64,000 nucleotides of DNA from Plasmodiophora brassicae (GCA_036867785.1 CP145423.1:682001-746000), one strand, 5' to 3'; shown: positions 31,601 through 40,707, numbered from the stretch's first letter. Made by a program: numbers and translations. Notes: generated by a model not told the origin, from the sequence alone.

Positions 31601-33031
31601 CGAGTCGAGTTCGGTCCAAGTATAATGCAGAAGGTAACAAGCTGCGTCGTCAACGATAGCATCCAGAAACGGCTCAGCGCTGATGAACGCAATCGAGGTT
31701 GATGACCCCGGGTCACCGTCTGGTGAGACCAGGGGCGTAAGGAAGGACTCGTCGGCGGCGTTCGAGATCAGGGGCTCCGCAGAGGCGCCGGAAGGGAGCC
31801 GCGTGAATGGAAGATAAGTCCACCCAAGGACCCAGGCCAGGGCGACCAAGGATGCAGTCATCAAAAGATTAATAATGTGGCGACCACGAAGCCCGCCAGA
31901 GGGGCGAGGCGGCGAGAGGCGTTGTCCCGCCCCTCGACGGACGGGTCCACGGTGCCGGACGCACGACGGCTCGGGGCCCGAGGGGAACGATGATAACGGA
32001 TCGTTGTGGCACGCTGCCACAGTAGCAGCGGCAGCGACCTCGGAGAGGCAGGCATGCGCGAGGGCGGGAGAGCTAGAGCTGTCGACAACAGCAGCAGGCG
32101 GTTCACTGTGACCGGCGGCCACCGTATCAGTGACAGCGACCTCCGAGAGGCAATCGGGAGCGATGACGGAAGCGCTAGAGCTATCGACGCCCGCAGCCGG
32201 GACGGTCCCGAACTCGGAGTAATCGTCGTCGTCCTCGTCGTCAGAAGCCAACTCAGGGAGGGCAATTACCTCCACCTCGGCTACCTCAGATGCTGAGGCA
32301 GTCGGCAATGTTTCGACTGATGCCGCCGAATCAACTGCATGCGTAGACGCAGGGAGGTCTCCTGCCGGGATGGAGATCCCCGCGATGCGAGGGCCGCGAT
32401 GCTGGAGACGGTGGCTCCGCCAATCGATGTCAGGGTTTGTATCCGCCAACCACGGCAGGCCGAGGATGACAGGATGCTGCGGCGAATGGATCATGTTCAG
32501 GACGACGTCACTGTCGAAACATTCGTCGACGGTGATTCGTAGCGGGGCGGTTTCCTGAGTAATTGGGGCCAGATGACGGCCGTCAATGACGCGAACCGGA
32601 ATAGCACGCGATTTGGCGCGAACAGGCACTTCGTGATGACGACAGAACGACCAGTCGATAAAATTGGACGTCGCGCCACAGTCTAACAAGGCGAGCGTAC
32701 TGACGCGACGTGAGCCGATAACGAGACAGACCGGTACCAATAGATGTGGTATAGATGTAGCCGACGTAAAGAATAAATCCGTAACATGAAGAAAGTCGGG
32801 TTCGGAACCAAAAGAAATGTTTACTGGGCGACTGGGGAACCCGTTCACAGACGCCCGGGCACATTTCCCGGGGGACCAGCCTGCGGGACGCTGGCGCTGG
32901 GTGGGGGCGACGGAGGACCAGCAGCGGCAGGCCGCTCGGGGCACAGCGCGGAGCGGTGACCAACCTTGTGACAGTGCTGGCACGGAGGTCGCTTGGGGCA
33001 GGACGCAATGAAATGTCCAGCCTCGCGACAA
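28613..33031 (-). CDS. D1 pol with chromodomain (1,472 residues)
   Basis: Overlaps gag by ~187 bp in the -1 frame, consistent with the programmed -1 frameshift used by many Ty3/Gypsy elements, so the first ~60 residues may not be used. Order: aspartic protease ALLDCGATSNFIDWSF (~120); variable acidic linker with a hydrophobic segment LLMTASLVALAWVLGW (~390); reverse transcriptase with CVDYRGLNSATIKNRYPLP and VVYLDDILIFS (~500-700); RNase H ETDASDFAIAMVLSQ (~770); integrase finger HDNVTAGHFGV to CDTCRRVK, SMDFIVKLP, VSDRGPQFVS, ESDGQTERVNQ (~980-1250); chromodomain VLDSRYRAGKLQYYIDWEGY (~1390-1450). YLDD and YRGLN place it with classic chromoviruses, unlike A, F and G. Confidence 0.94.
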   Translation of the reverse strand: MSRGWTFHCVLPQATSVPALSQGWSPLRAVPRAACRCWSSVAPTQRQRPAGWSPGKCARASVNGFPSRPVNISFGSEPDFLHVTDLFFTSATSIPHLLVPVCLVIGSRRVSTLALLDCGATSNFIDWSFCRHHEVPVRAKSRAIPVRVIDGRHLAPITQETAPLRITVDECFDSDVVLNMIHSPQHPVILGLPWLADTNPDIDWRSHRLQHRGPRIAGISIPAGDLPASTHAVDSAASVETLPTASASEVAEVEVIALPELASDDEDDDDYSEFGTVPAAGVDSSSASVIAPDCLSEVAVTDTVAAGHSEPPAAVVDSSSSPALAHACLSEVAAAATVAACHNDPLSSFPSGPEPSCVRHRGPVRRGAGQRLSPPRPSGGLRGRHIINLLMTASLVALAWVLGWTYLPFTRLPSGASAEPLISNAADESFLTPLVSPDGDPGSSTSIAFISAEPFLDAIVDDAACYLLHYTWTELDSDSVSGPALPDAYREFSDVFATGSPACLPPHRASDCPIDLKPGKEPPFCRLYGLSQREQVALKQYLEANLKSNFIRPSRSSAGAPILFVRKKDGSLRLCVDYRGLNSATIKNRYPLPLIDQLLANLSRATIFTKIDLRSAYNQIRIREGDEWKTAFRTPYGLFEYLVMPFGLANAPASFQSFMNDMFKDYLDQFVVVYLDDILIFSANVADHEHHVRLVLERLRASSLTANMEKCVFGAKEVEFLGYLVSRDGLRLDPARIDTILSWQPPRDIHGLQVFLGFANFYRKFIPHFAEIALPLTNLTRDGVAFIWDADAQAAFGSLKVGFTSAPVLGHFDPHQPCDVETDASDFAIAMVLSQKGGADGELHPIAYFSRKLIAAEISYPIYDKELLAVVEAFTKWRQFLDSDQHQTVVHSDHRNLVHFMSTHKLNRRQVRWSQLLSEFDFVIHHRPGRLHGKPDALTRRPEYQPSPGDEEILAMSQQLLPPHRFFRPDPAILFLQTGTSGISLVERIRREQADDPFVQKTLLSLDGPRGRRFRVADGLLYNGTALVVAGEARKLEVLHSLHDNVTAGHFGVRKTLQLVKREFWWPKMSSFIKGYVATCDTCRRVKPPRHRPSGLLLPLPIPTALWSSISMDFIVKLPSSRGYDSVLVVVDRYSKMAHFVACRESISADQLADLFLQNVFRLHGLPDDIVSDRGPQFVSLFWKHLLCRLGVERHLSSSRHPESDGQTERVNQILEQYLRCYVCYLQDDWEPLLPLAEFSYNNVDHSSTGMSPFFANYGYHPQLRDPRPCKHGSSNPSADERVENLTAIRRYLHRQLHRAVSTMKRAADRKRRPHPDFKIGELVMLRRGAIATGRPCGKLDVQMLGPFEVSRIVNPVAYELLLPASFRIHNVFHASQLEPYVPNVIPHRVQPPPPPILLDDDDQPLFIVKEVLDSRYRAGKLQYYIDWEGYPASERTWEPASNLQGTGGFDRLLAAFHARYPDKPGPRLRRP

Positions 33032-33942
33032 TAGTGGCAGACCAAGGGTTGCGCCCCTCCGACCTCGATAGCGTTGACAGCGGCGATCGGATACTTCGGT
33101 TCGAGATGGATCGCCATCTCGAACATCTTGTCGTACTCGGTGTAGTTGTAAATGAAGAGGGCATCAGAAAGTGCAGGGTGCAAGGACATGCGGAACTTTT
33201 CCGCCAAACGGGACGGACTCAGCCTATACAAGGGGTCGAGTTGTTGAACCTTCTTGTACAAGCGCTGGAACTCCCGCGCATGGTGAACCACACTGGAAGT
33301 CTGCTTCAAATTGTCAAAATCGGCTTCGACCCGCTTTAACGACGGCTCCGGAAAATCATGAAGCAGGGCGGATGCCACGTCCGCCATTGACGCGTCCTCG
33401 GAAAGGTCAAGATAAGTCTCCAAGGCGTATCCTTTCAAGGCCGTCGTCAAGATGCATTGCACAGCGTCGGAAAGCGGACTGGTAGACGTTAACGGCGTCT
33501 GGGTGATCCGCGCGAAAGCGGTCAACCAACGCATCGTCGACAGACCGTCCGCCCCCGAAAATCGCGGGATATCGTGGGACTGGACAACAATAGGCGGCGG
33601 CGGCGGCGGGGACACGGGATGCTGCGTCGACGGGGCGACAGAATTCGGCAGAGACGAAGCCACACAAGCGTGGAGAGGCAATAGGGAAGGCACAGCGCTG
33701 ATGACCGGGGGATCCGACGAGTCGTTGCGCACTTCGGGAGACGAGACAGCTGGCGCTGCGGGGGGGCTGGCCCTAGGCAGCGAGCCATGCGCGAATTTCA
33801 ACTGGGCTAAGAGGTCGAGGATCTCCGCCTTCAGGTCGCGCAGCTCGATAGCGCCAGCAACATCCGCCGCAGCTGCAACATCCGGATTCGCGGACGATGG
33901 CGGGTCCGACAACGCCGGAATCAACCCATCACCTCCCGCCAT
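32845..33942 (-). CDS. D1 gag (365 residues)
   Basis: Capsid and nucleocapsid precursor. Starts MAGGDGLIPALSDPP; a Pro/Ala-rich N-terminal third; capsid-like middle (PRFSGADGLSTMRWLTAFAR, VHHAREFQRLYKKVQQLDPL); two zinc knuckles in tandem, CHYCREAGHFIASC and CQHCHKVGHRSALC (~300-345), that would bind genomic RNA. It ends inside the pol overlap. Chromovirus gags commonly carry one such knuckle; two is notable. Confidence 0.92.
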   Translation of the reverse strand: MAGGDGLIPALSDPPSSANPDVAAAADVAGAIELRDLKAEILDLLAQLKFAHGSLPRASPPAAPAVSSPEVRNDSSDPPVISAVPSLLPLHACVASSLPNSVAPSTQHPVSPPPPPPIVVQSHDIPRFSGADGLSTMRWLTAFARITQTPLTSTSPLSDAVQCILTTALKGYALETYLDLSEDASMADVASALLHDFPEPSLKRVEADFDNLKQTSSVVHHAREFQRLYKKVQQLDPLYRLSPSRLAEKFRMSLHPALSDALFIYNYTEYDKMFEMAIHLEPKYPIAAVNAIEVGGAQPLVCHYCREAGHFIASCPKRPPCQHCHKVGHRSALCPERPAAAGPPSPPPSASVPQAGPPGNVPGRL

Positions 33943-33958
33943 AGCTGCGATGATACAG

Positions 33959-34085
33959 GGCCGAGACGAGACGAGACGATAGTCGATACGGGCCGAGACG
34001 AGACGAGACGATAGTCGATACGGGCCGAGACGAGACGAGACGATAGTCGATACGGGCCGAGACGAGACGAGACGATACGCGTACG
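33959..34085 (-). repeat. D1 leader tandem repeat (32-bp unit)
   Basis: Four near-perfect copies of a 32-bp unit rich in GACGA between primer site and gag start. D2 has a different 20-bp repeat at the same place. Confidence 0.85.
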
Positions 34086-34095
34086 ACCGAAGAGT

Positions 34096-34107
34096 AGTCG
34101 GTCAAAA
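34096..34107 (-). promoter_or_regulatory. D1 self-priming site candidate
   Basis: TTTTGACCGACT right after the LTR. Ten of its bases (TTGACCGACT) are the exact complement of AGTCGGTCAA inside the LTR at the predicted 5' end of the RNA, the geometry of Tf1 self-priming. Confidence 0.7.
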
Positions 34108-34253
34108 TGTGACGACAGAGCAAGATGTGTCAACCACACGGATTGACCGACTGAGGTCGGTCCAACGCCGTGGACGTTTATTGTAGTAGTGCGCTGCGGA
34201 GGAGCCCAATTAGGTGCCGGCTGAGTCGCCAAGACAGCGACTCGACCGTGACA
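34108..34253 (-). repeat. D1 5' LTR
   Basis: 146 bp, no difference from the 3' LTR. A TATA-like AATAAA lies at 34177-34182 and the predicted transcript start AGTCGGTCAA at 34143-34152, 30 bases on. Confidence 0.95.
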
Positions 34254-34449
34254 CTCACGCCCTCCACTGTGTCTCCGGAGTCCGCGACGGGCTCCGGAAG
34301 TCCGCGGTCTATTCTTGGAAGCACACGACTGGTCTGACGGGAACTGCGCATGTCCGGCAAGCGATCGGCGGTCTCGGCGGCCGTGCCATGACAGGGGGTG
34401 ATGACCGTGAACAACATCATAGGTGCTGCTATGCTGTACATATGATACA
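34254..34449 (-). repeat. G1 5' LTR, outer half
   Basis: Includes the second CTCAC duplication (34254-34258) and 191 bp of LTR beginning TGTATCATATG on the minus strand. Confidence 0.92.
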
Positions 34450-34624
34450 ACAACCACAACAGGCGATGCCCATTCTGCGTTGGGGTCCTCGTAGATAAGC
34501 CCATGTCTCTCCAACAGAGTCACGAACTGCTGTAGGAACTCGCTATGTTCCTTGCTGTACCGCCTCGCCTTACATCGCACTTTGTGAGCGTTGGCCTTCA
34601 GCTTCGTCCTGAAAGGCGCCACCG
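34450..34624 (-). pseudogene. G3 reverse transcriptase start piece
   Basis: Sandwiched between G1 (ends 34449) and A1 (begins 34625). Shows CKARRYSKEHSEFLQQF and EWASPVVVV, typical of the N-terminal fingers of this Gypsy group. Confidence 0.85.
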
Positions 34625-34834
34625 TGTAGAGCGGGGCTCTATTTATAGCGTCTCGTTCCCTACATCAACGTGCTGCCACCTGACGGTCCTGGACTATATT
34701 TAGACAAACTGCGTGCCCCGATTTAGCACGATGACGTGGCGAGGCTGACGTCGTCGTAACGATGCGATCGATAAACGTCATTCTGTTTTCCGTGTCATCG
34801 TTTGACGTCAAGAGTCTGCAGACACAGGACTACA
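34625..34834 (+). repeat. A1 5' LTR (subtype A1)
   Basis: 210 bp, TGTAGAGCGGGG to GGACTACA. Promoter-like TATTTATA at 34640-34647, very near the 5' edge. Confidence 0.92.
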
Positions 34835-34843
34835 GTGCGCACT
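34834..34843 (+). promoter_or_regulatory. A1 palindromic primer-site candidate
   Basis: AGTGCGCACT at the LTR/leader junction. Confidence 0.6.
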
Positions 34844-34909
34844 ACGTCCAACCACACGTACACGTTACACGTTAACGGGCGGCGGAGCGTCGCAACTGTT
34901 TACAACGTC

Positions 34910-36701
34910 ATGGCATCTCAGTCGCAAGGCGCGAACGTTGGCGGTTTCAAGAGCTCGGCTAACCTCAGCATTCTTCCGCACGCGACGAAGCTGGATTCTA
35001 CGTCGATCCTGAAGTTGCAGGAGCGGTATGATCGCTACTGTGCTGTCGTGACTGACCGCGAAGGACAACGACCCGAGGAAGCTAGGATCAAGCCGCAAGC
35101 AATCCGCTTCTGCTTCACGACGCCACAGCTGACGTCCATTGCACTGAACCACATTTTCCTTCGCAGCGTCGACATGCTGACTGATGAGGAACTCGAAGGG
35201 TGGATCGTCGGCCAGATCAAGAGTCTTCCGGCCAGCCATGGGCTCACGACGCAGGACATCGAGGTCAAGATTTCCAAAGAGCTGTCGATGGACGTGAGCC
35301 TCCCTACGTTGAAGGATCAAGTGCAGTCCATTTTGGATCGGATGACGGAGATCCAGTGGAAGCGCGGATGGCTTCACCTACGCGACACGACCGGTGGACG
35401 TCGAGCACTTGGCCGATTGTTGGTGGACACACTCCAGCCATGGCCATTACGGGACCATGTGCGGCAATGGGTGAAAGACGATAAGTCCAACCGGGAGGGT
35501 GACTTAAAGGGCATCATGAAGCACGCCTTGGAATGGGTCCGATACAAGGTCTTCGTGCAAGGCTCCGCGCAGATCGCGGGAGTGTCGAACAAGACCTGTG
35601 CCGAACTACGCCTTAGTGACAAGAGTCACAAATACCAGGTGACGGTGACATCTGGCGGTCGACGCGTCGCGCAGCATCGCCCGCCACCCTCGAACCGACC
35701 GACCCGTCCGAAGCCCGCTACGGTTCTCGGCACGCAGCCGAACGCTACGAAAGTGGAGGCTCGAGATCCTGAAGCACAAGCGAACGGGAATGCGACAAAG
35801 CGACCGAGGGACGACGACCCTGAGAAGAAGAACGCCGGCAAGATCACTTGCTGGAATTGCGGCGGCGACCACGGGTTGCGAGTCTGCCCAACGAAACCAT
35901 CGAAGGAGCGCTGCATCGAGCGCCTTCGTGCCAATCGCCCTATAAAGGTCCAGAAGACTGACGGGTACACTTGGACTGAGGACGATCTGCAACGGGTAGT
36001 GCTGGAAGGCATGCGCGTTCCCTACGAACTGGATTCGGGCTGTCGTGGTGGAAATATCATACCTGGCCATATCGCTGACCAGTTGAATGATGCCACATTT
36101 CGCGACGTCCAGCCACGAGACATCACTTCCGCAGAGGTCAAGGTCATCGGGACGATCACGAGAATGGTACAAGTTCCAGTCACGACTCTGGATACCGAGG
36201 TTGGCAACCTTAAGCTGTACCATGTGACGTACTACGTCTGCGACACGATTCCAGTGATCCTGTTCGGTGACAATCTTCTATCTGCGCTTGGCATCAACCC
36301 GCATAAGCAGCTGGAGAAGATCATCGCATCAGGATGTACCGAGATGGACACGCTGTCAGGATGTGCGGCAGTCGACGTCGATTCAATCGAGACTGTGCGG
36401 CGCATTGCTGCTAGAATGGCAACGCTTGGAAGTGACTACTTTCAAGCTCCTCAGGAACCAGACTCCGCTGAACCATCTTCAAGTGAAGTCGACCTGGGAC
36501 CAATCAACGTGCACGAGATTGAAACGTCGTGCAATCGAATGGTGCATCAAGCACGCCTGAACGGAATGTCCCGACATGGAGTTGCTCGACTACGTCTGAT
36601 ATTGCGTCGACACCTGAACGAATTCCGTACGCGGCTGGGGCAAGATAAGCCTGTCGATGTCGAACCGATGGTAACGCAGCTGAAGCCGGATGTCTCGCCT
36701 T
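34910..36701 (+). pseudogene. A1 gag and protease
   Basis: Start chosen at MASQSQGANVGG (34910); the frame is open further upstream into the LTR. Gag with SILKLQERYDRYCAVV and FCFTTPQLTSIALNH, basic linker, zinc knuckle CWNCGGDHGLRVC (~residue 317), protease block YELDSGCRGGNIIP (~374), then the pre-reverse-transcriptase linker RLRLILRRHLNEFRTRLG. It stops at TRIM B2 (GCCTT). As a fossil part it would have supplied capsid and protease. Confidence 0.88.
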
Positions 36702-36897
36702 TAAGAACGACAATAACGAAGTGATTTATTCCGACCGACACCGGCGCGAGACGGCGGCGACGTAACGCTACGTAACAGGGGCTTGCCAAGCCGTTACCGA
36801 CAACTGCGTCAGTGGCGCGGCCTCTGCCGTGGACGTTACGCAGTCGCGCACATTCACGGCGTCACCGTGTGCCGGTGGTACGACATGGTCCTTGACA
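36702..36897 (-). repeat. TRIM B2 3' LTR
   Basis: 196 bp, TGTCAAGGACC to CGTTCTTA on the minus strand. Confidence 0.92.
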
Positions 36898-37440
36898 CGC
36901 CCCCTCCAACGGCACGCGGTTGCATGCGGAAGACGGTCGAACGGACGTGTCCCGGCTCGACCGTTGGCTCTGGATCATGGACAACACGGCCTTGCACGTG
37001 CACATATGTCTTGGCTCGTTGACGCGGCACGAGACGGATCGTGGCGTAGCTAGAGATGACATGGACGGCGCGATTTGCTGAGGCTGCTGTCGACGACGAC
37101 AACGCAGGGCACCGGGTCAGGCTCAGGACGACACCGACGCTGAGCGCGCCGGCGGACAACGTTATCTTGAAAGGCGAGTGTGGCAAGCGATTGAGGCCCG
37201 TACGACTGGCGTACGCCTGGCGCTTACGTCCCGGTACTGGTTCTGGATCCCCGTAGGACGACCTGCCTTGCTAGCGCGATCTGCCTTGGCTCTCTGGCGC
37301 GTGGCGCGGACTCGAGCGGGCGATCGTGGCGCGTTGTGCAGAAGCAGGGTCAGGGTAGAGACGCAGTGACCCGGGACTGGCACTGGATGGCACCGGCGCG
37401 CGGGGCGCCGGTGGGCTCGCCGCCTCGAAGCGCGTAGAAC

Positions 37441-37457
37441 GCGTACGACTGTTAATC
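37441..37457 (-). promoter_or_regulatory. TRIM B2 tRNA-Asn-type primer site
   Basis: Plus-strand GCGTACGACTGTTAATC is itself tRNA-like. It differs at one base from the anticodon arm of yeast tRNA-Asn as I recall it. Confidence 0.65.
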
Positions 37458-37653
37458 TAAGAACGACAATAACGAAGTGATTTATTCCGACCGACACCGG
37501 CGCGAGACGGCGGCGACGTAACGCTACGTAACAGGGGCTTGCCAAGCCGTTACCGACAACTGCGTCAGTGGCGCGGCCTCTGCCGTGGACGTTACGCAGT
37601 CGCGCACATTCACGGCGTCACCGTGTGCCGGTGGTACGACATGGTCCTTGACA
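37458..37653 (-). repeat. TRIM B2 5' LTR
   Basis: 196 bp; no difference seen from the other copy. Confidence 0.92.
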
Positions 37654-39058
37654 GCCTTACCGGTGCAAGCCGCGGTTCTGCAACCCGAAGCAGAAGGAAT
37701 TCCTTGACGATATGGTCAAAATGCTCAAGGAGAACGGTCTCATCTACATGAACATGAACTCTCGTTGGGCAAGTCCAGTCTTAGTCGTCAAGAAACCGAA
37801 GGGCGACGGCTACCGCCTATGTGTCGACCTACGCCCGGTCAACGCGCGGTGTGTCCCCACCGCCTGGCCGATGCCTAACGTGGAGGCGGTCACGCGCAAG
37901 CTTGCTGGCATGACATGCTTCTTCACGATCGACGCGTTCAAAGGCTTCTGGCTAATGCCTTTGGCGAAGAAATGCCAAGAAATGTTCAGCTTCATGACTG
38001 ACGACGCTGTCTATACGCCTACGAGGAGTATTCAAGGAGGCATGAACTCGGCAATTCAATTTCATGCTCGGATGGCAGCGATCTTCGACGACATGAAGGA
38101 CAATCTGCTGATATGGATCGACGACCTCCTTGGATTCGCAAAGTCAGAGGATGACCTGCTACATCAGCTGACGCGGGTTCTTGAGAGATGTCGTGAACGC
38201 AATGTGAAACTGAATCCGGACAAGTGCACGTTATTCGCTCGTGAATTGAAATGGTGCGGGCGAATCTACTCACGTGATGGTGTACGACACGACCCAGAAC
38301 GTATCGAAGCGCTTACGACCATGTCGCGTCCGCGAACTGTCAAGGAGTTGCAGCAGTTCCTGTGGGCGGCCAACTGGATGCGTACTCACATACCCGGCTA
38401 TCCATGTATTATCCGCCCACTACAAGACATCATCGATCGGGCCAACGACGAGTTGAAGCGTATTCGATCCGCAACGCCATCATCGATCACACTTGACGTG
38501 TTGGGTTGGAGTGACCAGCACAACAAGTCATTTACGGACATACGGTTCGCCCTGATTCAACACGTTCAGCTGGCCTACCCGAAGTCGAACTACCAGACAT
38601 GCCTGTTCACCGACGCAAGTGAAACGGCATGGGCAGCTGTCATCACGCAGATCCCGCTGGAGGATATCGACCTGCCTGTTTGCGATCAACGTCACGAACC
38701 TCTCGCGTTCTACGGCAAACGCTTCGCTGGTTCCGAACTACGATGGTCTACGCCGGAGAAGGAGGCGGCCGCGATCATCTACGCTACGGAACGCGGGGAC
38801 TTCCTGCTTCAGACATCACGAGAGTTCCTAATCTATACCGATCATCGCAATCTGACGTTCATTTTCAGTCAGGACTCCGAAATGAAGAAGCACACCGCCC
38901 AGAAGCTGGAACGTTGGGCGTTGCACCTGCAGGAGTTCCGCTATCAGACGAAGAGCATCGCCGGAGAGGACAACGTATGGGCTGACCTGCTGACAAGATG
39001 GGGCGCCGGTCGTATCGCCTTGTCATGTCATGTCGAGCAGCACGCATCATGGAGCTAG
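37654..39058 (+). pseudogene. A1 reverse transcriptase and RNase H
   Basis: Resumes right after TRIM B2. Blocks: NSRWASPVLVVKKP, CVDLRPVNARC, DAFKGFWLMPL, LIWIDDLLGFA, CGRIYSRDGVRHDPER, then RNase H CLFTDASETAWAAV, YTDHRNLTFIFS and AGEDNVWADLLTRWG. The IDD rather than YLDD box groups it with F, G1 and G2 and apart from D. Confidence 0.9.
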
Positions 39059-40707
39059 ACGACTTGCGTGTCACTCCTCGGCAGCATCCTGAGTTTAGCT
39101 GGCCGACGGAGACGGAGATTCGCGATGCACAACGACTACTGTCACGGGACGAGAAGATTGACAATGGCGTCTACTTCGACGAAGTTGATTGTTTGTGGAA
39201 GAACGAGGACAAAGCAGTTCTCATCCCATGCCATTTGGACTGCAAGAGTCTACGACTACGGATCTTGATTATTGGTCATTGCGCAAGCGCTGGTCATCGT
39301 GCGTACGACGTAACCAAGCAGATGATCATGGAGCGCTTTGTCTGGACGAAGATCAGTCAGGACATTCAAGCGATGTGCCAGCAATGCCTGCATTGCATTA
39401 CGACACGCGGTGGTAAGAAAGTTCCTCGACCACTCGGTGAAGCGTTGCATGGCCACAAGCCGTTCGACGTGCTCACCATGGAATACCTCTACGTGGAGCC
39501 TGTCAGGGGCACGGACCACCAGTACAAGTACATCCTGCTCCTGAAGGACGACTTCAGCGGCTACGTACGCCTGATCCCATCAGCTGAGGCGACAAGTCGT
39601 GTTGCTACGGAAGCTCTGAATCAGTGGATTGCTGATTTCGCGACGCCTGAGTACCTGGTCACGGACGGTGGTTCACACTTCACGGCGGAAATCATGGGGG
39701 AGCTTACCAGGTTACGAGATGTTCAGCATCACATCACGACTGCATACTGTCCATGGGCCAATGGCACGGTGGAGCGCGCAAACCGCACTGTGCTCAACGT
39801 CATGCGTTCGATCCTGAACGAGGCCCAGATTACGACGCACAACTGGCCGTACTTATGTCCAGTCGTTCAGCACGTCATTAATCACACGCCAAGTCGACGT
39901 CTCAACGGTTACGCGCCGATCACGGTCGTCACGGGGCGTTCGCCCGAAAGCCCGCTGGACCAGATCTGGGATCCGAAGGAGAGACAATGGCGACGCATAC
40001 CACCTGAAGGATTTGCCAAGTATGTGCCGATGTTGCAAGAGGTCCTCGACGAGATTCACAAGGCTGTTGATGAACCAAAGGCACAACGGCATGCGTCTAA
40101 TGTGCGACAACAGCGACGACGCCTGAACAAGAGCCACTACGAATCGTTCATCGTGGGCGACTACGTGCTCAACGCAAAGCCGGTACCGGGTCCTGCTCAG
40201 AAATTGATAGCCCAGTGGCGAGGCCCATATCGTGTTGTCAAGATGATCAACGATCAAGTGTACGAACTGGAAGACCCGCTCACTGAACGACACTTCAACG
40301 CACACTCACAACGAATTCGACGATACGCTGACGCCGATCTGAACAGGACCGTCGATCTCAAGCGTCATCTCCAGCACGCTGATAACCAGCTGTTGGTGGA
40401 CGATCTACTGGACTGTCGAGTGGATCGAGAAACGCAAGAACTTCAGATCAAGGTTCTATGGTCTGGATTCGACGAGGCGGAAGCAACGTGGGAACCTGCT
40501 CGTGTCATCTACGAAGATGTTCCCGAACTTGTACAAAAGCTTATACGACGTCTCGGGGATGATCATCCGCAAGTGGAGGCGTTACGAGAAATGGCGCCGA
40601 TGCAAAAGCGTACGAATACGGGAAAGCGACAAACGCAACGGAAGCGACGAACAAAACATTTGGTATGGGTGCAAGGTATCCATGATGTACGGTTGTTGGG
40701 TTCATAG
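38998..40707 (+). pseudogene. A1 integrase and chromodomain
   Basis: 569-residue frame overlapping the RNase H frame by ~60 bp. Integrase finger with GHCASAGHRAYDV and CQQCLHC, core VTDGGSHFTAEIM and WANGTVERANR, PYLCPVVQHVINHTPSRR, GPYRVVKMINDQVYEL tail, then chromodomain KVLWSGFDEAEATWEPARVI and a Lys/Arg-rich C-terminus. Confidence 0.88.

Larger units (their letters stand above)
28454..34253 (-). mobile_element. chromovirus D1, looks whole
   Basis: 5,800-bp minus-strand Ty3/Gypsy chromovirus inserted in the G1 5' LTR. Two 146-bp LTRs identical by eye; target duplication CTCAC (28449-28453, 34254-34258). Parts: leader with 32-bp tandem repeats, gag, pol with all enzymes and chromodomain. 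No break seen. Youngest class in the window. D2 is a reduced relative. Confidence 0.95.
17714..34449 (-). mobile_element. Gypsy-G1, carrying C1, a palindrome and D1
   Basis: Minus-strand chromodomain Ty3/Gypsy element with 340-bp LTRs (17714-18053; 28305-28453 plus 34259-34449, split by D1). Three differences by eye between LTRs, ~0.9%. Target duplication ACAAC with G3. Parts: gag start 27774-28118, gag-protease-reverse transcriptase 25459-27895, rest of reverse transcriptase and RNase H 20215-20945, integrase 18756-20126, chromodomain 18380-18790. Broken: three insertions and about two to four smaller breaks. Confidence 0.9.
36702..37653 (-). mobile_element. TRIM B2 (miniature LTR element), looks whole
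   Basis: 952 bp: 196-bp LTRs (36702-36897, 37458-37653) identical by eye, 560-bp non-coding interior, target duplication GCCTT (36697-36701, 37654-37658). No coding capacity, as expected of TRIMs. Its purine tract GGAGGGGGCG and its primer site match Copia C1-C3, implying mobilisation by Copia enzymes. Interior 36898-37457 holds no gene. Confidence 0.92.

Noticed and set aside
36724-37653. An unknown gene between gag and reverse transcriptase of A1
   Set aside because: It is TRIM B2 with LTRs, target duplication and no coding capacity.
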